A stretch of 8,940 nt of DNA from the NCBI GenBank assembly GCA_030596245.1, contig JAUVKN010000167.1:1-8940 (forward strand), read 5' to 3'. This stretch comes from Bacteroidia bacterium (GTDB lineage: Bacteria > Bacteroidota > Bacteroidia > Bacteroidales > GCA-2748055). The notes beneath the pieces are model-generated. The model saw only the letters and a list, made by a program, of their open reading frames with translations, was not told where the DNA came from and did no database searches. Both the position numbers and the translations under genes were made by a program. This document shows positions 7,415 through 8,940 of this stretch, one piece after another. Numbering within the stretch: position 1 is the first letter of the stretch; each line of letters begins with the position of its first letter.

Positions 7415-8740
7415 ATGAGAAATGAACAACATATTCGCAACAGTGTATTGCTGTTTTCTTTGCTGATCTTCTTCCCGGTTCTGCTTTCAGCCCAGGCTAA
7501 AAATGTTCCGAATATAGTCATCATCCTGACCGATGATCAGGGGTATGCAGATATCAGCTACAACCCCCTTCATCCACCTGAAGTATACACTCCCCATATG
7601 GATGAACTTGCCCGGGAGGGTGTTTTCTTTACACAGGGCTATATCACTGGGAATGTTTGTTCCCCTACCAGGGCAGGATTAATGACAGGAAGATACCAGC
7701 ACAGGGCTGGTATTTATACCGCAGGAGAGGGAGGGTCCGGATTACCATTGGAAGAGAAGATCTTTCCCCAGTTCCTGAAGGAGGCGGGATATGTTTCGGG
7801 AGTAATGGGAAAATGGCACCTGGGACTTACACCCGAGTATAATCCCGCTGCCAGGGGCTTCGATGAGTTTTATGGATTCCTTGGCCGGGGGGCTCATGAT
7901 TATTACAGACTCAGTAATCCAGAAAGCCCCATGTACAGGAATCTTTTGGAAATCAGTGATTCCGGTTATCTTACAAACAGGCTCACTGAAGAAGCGGTTA
8001 ATTTCATACAGCGAAATAGATCCAATCAGTTTTTCCTCTACCTGGCCTACAATGCTGTTCATGCACCCAAGCAGGCCCCTCCCGAAGATATTAAACGTTT
8101 CGATACAGGAGACCCGGACAGGGATATACTGATGGCCATGTTAAAGCATCTTGATGAAGGCATTGGACAGGTTGTGAAAACGCTTAAAGAGGAAGGTGTC
8201 TGGGAAAATACATTGCTTTTCTTTTTAACTGATAATGGCGGATCACATGCGATGCATGCTGTCAATACTCCCCTGCGGGCATTCAAGCAGTGGAATTACG
8301 AGGGAGGAATACGCACACCTTTTGTTGTTTCATGGCCAGCCAGATTTTCCGGTGGACGGGAGATATATACTCCGGTCATCTCGCTGGATATCCTTCCCAC
8401 CGCTCTCGATGCTGCAGGTATTCCTTTGCCGGCTGAGAAACCTTTGGACGGTATAAGCATTCTCCCGCTCCTGGAATCGAAAACGGATCTCCATCACAAA
8501 CACCTGTTCTGGAGTGAAGGTGGAAGAACGGGAGAGTGGGCTGTAAGGTCGGGTGACTGGAAACTGGTGGTTCATAAAGATAAAATAGAGCTCTTTGACA
8601 TTATGAATGATGTTTCAGAATCAAAAGATTTATCGGGTGAACACCCAGATAAGGTAAAAAAGCTAACCGACCTTTATAATGTTTGGCTGGATGAAATGGC
8701 CGAACCAATAAAAGAGCCAGGCAAGCGGTATGAAAACTAA
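7415..8740 (+). CDS. Sulfatase (S1 family), exported
   Basis: Second predicted formylglycine sulfatase, with a type I signal peptide (residues 1-28, VLLFSLLIFFPVLLSAQA) and no lipobox, so it is probably periplasmic or otherwise soluble after export. Active-site elements are D40-D41 in LTDDQGYAD, signature C82-S-P-T-R followed by AGLMTGRYQHR, K133/H135 in MGKWHLG, H216 in NAVHAP, D273-N274 in LTDNGG and K291 in LRAFKQWNYEGGIRTP. The C-terminal subdomain ends with the usual RSGDWKLVVHKDKIELFDI strand pattern. At 441 residues it is complete and slightly short. It is clearly divergent from the lipoprotein sulfatase upstream, so the pair probably serves different linkages or compartments. It shares a probable operon with the preceding genes and would need the same maturase. 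The overall look is arylsulfatase-B/GALNS-like, but the substrate is not readable. No Shine-Dalgarno sequence precedes the ATG. Confidence 0.93.
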   Translation: MRNEQHIRNSVLLFSLLIFFPVLLSAQAKNVPNIVIILTDDQGYADISYNPLHPPEVYTPHMDELAREGVFFTQGYITGNVCSPTRAGLMTGRYQHRAGIYTAGEGGSGLPLEEKIFPQFLKEAGYVSGVMGKWHLGLTPEYNPAARGFDEFYGFLGRGAHDYYRLSNPESPMYRNLLEISDSGYLTNRLTEEAVNFIQRNRSNQFFLYLAYNAVHAPKQAPPEDIKRFDTGDPDRDILMAMLKHLDEGIGQVVKTLKEEGVWENTLLFFLTDNGGSHAMHAVNTPLRAFKQWNYEGGIRTPFVVSWPARFSGGREIYTPVISLDILPTALDAAGIPLPAEKPLDGISILPLLESKTDLHHKHLFWSEGGRTGEWAVRSGDWKLVVHKDKIELFDIMNDVSESKDLSGEHPDKVKKLTDLYNVWLDEMAEPIKEPGKRYEN

Positions 8741-8842
8741 GCTGTTTAACACGCTTCTTTTTGGAGTACACAACGAATCGAATTGTATAACTATAAGTAG
8801 CATTAAATGCATTATATGAGCAATCCTATAAAACTCTTGTGG

Positions 8843-8940
8843 CTATTTCGTATCACTCTGTTTTATGGCGTACAACTTTCTCATGGTTGATATATAAAGT
8901 ACACCATTTGCTGCGACAGGAGTGGAGTGAATGGGGCTAT
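8843..8940 (-). CDS. C-terminal end of a PQQ-like beta-propeller protein, partial
   Basis: Reading in from the right edge, the minus strand encodes SPIHSTPVAANGVLYISTMRK, with LYAIKQSDTK following, and stops at TAG (8845-8843). The pattern P-V-x-A-N-G-V-L-Y-[IV]-x-T-x-x-x-L-Y-A-[IL]-x is the typical blade strand of PQQ-binding-like (WD40-like, BamB-type) beta-propellers, where it often closes the protein. Only 31 codons plus two bases lie inside the window, so the rest of the domain architecture is unseen. The gene converges on the sulfatase operon. The 102 bases between the two stops hold only a short AT-rich palindrome (GCATTAAATGC, 8800-8810) and no clear terminator. Confidence 0.6.
   Translation of the reverse strand, partial: SPIHSTPVAANGVLYISTMRKLYAIKQSDTK

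Noticed and set aside
8816..8890. Short plus-strand frame MSNPIKLLWLFRITLFYGVQ... resembling a signal peptide
   Set aside because: It stops after 24 codons at a TGA, and the same bases are better explained by the minus-strand propeller-like C-terminus and its 3' flank.

Overview
The window looks like chromosomal DNA of a Bacteroidota bacterium. The strongest sign is a 779-residue protein ending in a type IX secretion (T9SS) sorting domain, a system known only from this phylum. BACON-type domains, lipoprotein signal peptides, a Cys-type sulfatase pair and the scarcity of Shine-Dalgarno sites fit as well. A polysaccharide-degrading member of the Bacteroidales/Marinilabiliales is plausible, but that rank is inference.

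Left part, minus strand (1-1912): two DUF1254-family genes lie head to tail, both damaged. The first in transcription order (1912 down to 523) is a lipoprotein with an N-terminal DUF1254 and a C-terminal DUF1214 domain. It is split by an in-frame TGA at 994-992, followed by a frameshift or small deletion near 921-915. The second (530 down past base 1) is cut by the window edge. Its signal-peptide codons begin directly after a stop codon with no start codon; the only usable ATG (494) lies inside the signal peptide.

Middle (1913-2512): a 600-base stretch without an intact gene. On the minus strand, about 2165-1995, it holds a decayed tail that looks like the C-terminus of an IS3-type (rve integrase) transposase. 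The other ~350 bases hold no recognisable gene.

Right part, plus strand (2513-8740): four genes in one direction with gaps of only 42, 24 and 36 bases, probably one operon. They are (i) a large T9SS-exported protein built only of binding or structural modules (two Kre9/KNH-like domains, a PPC domain, four BACON-like domains, sorting domain); (ii) a lipoprotein S1-family sulfatase; (iii) a periplasmic ABC-type substrate-binding protein without permease or ATPase here; (iv) a second, exported S1 sulfatase. Both sulfatases keep the C-x-[PS/PT]-R formylglycine signature and the metal ligands, so both look active. The likely theme is capture and desulfation of a sulfated glycan or other organic sulfate at the cell surface and in the periplasm. 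The substrate cannot be read from the sequence, and neither the formylglycine-maturing enzyme nor a SusC/SusD pair is visible.

Right edge (8843-8940): the last 31 codons of a convergent minus-strand gene, whose end resembles PQQ-type beta-propeller proteins. The 102 bases between the convergent stops show no clear hairpin-plus-T terminator. No tRNA, rRNA, CRISPR array or riboswitch was recognised.
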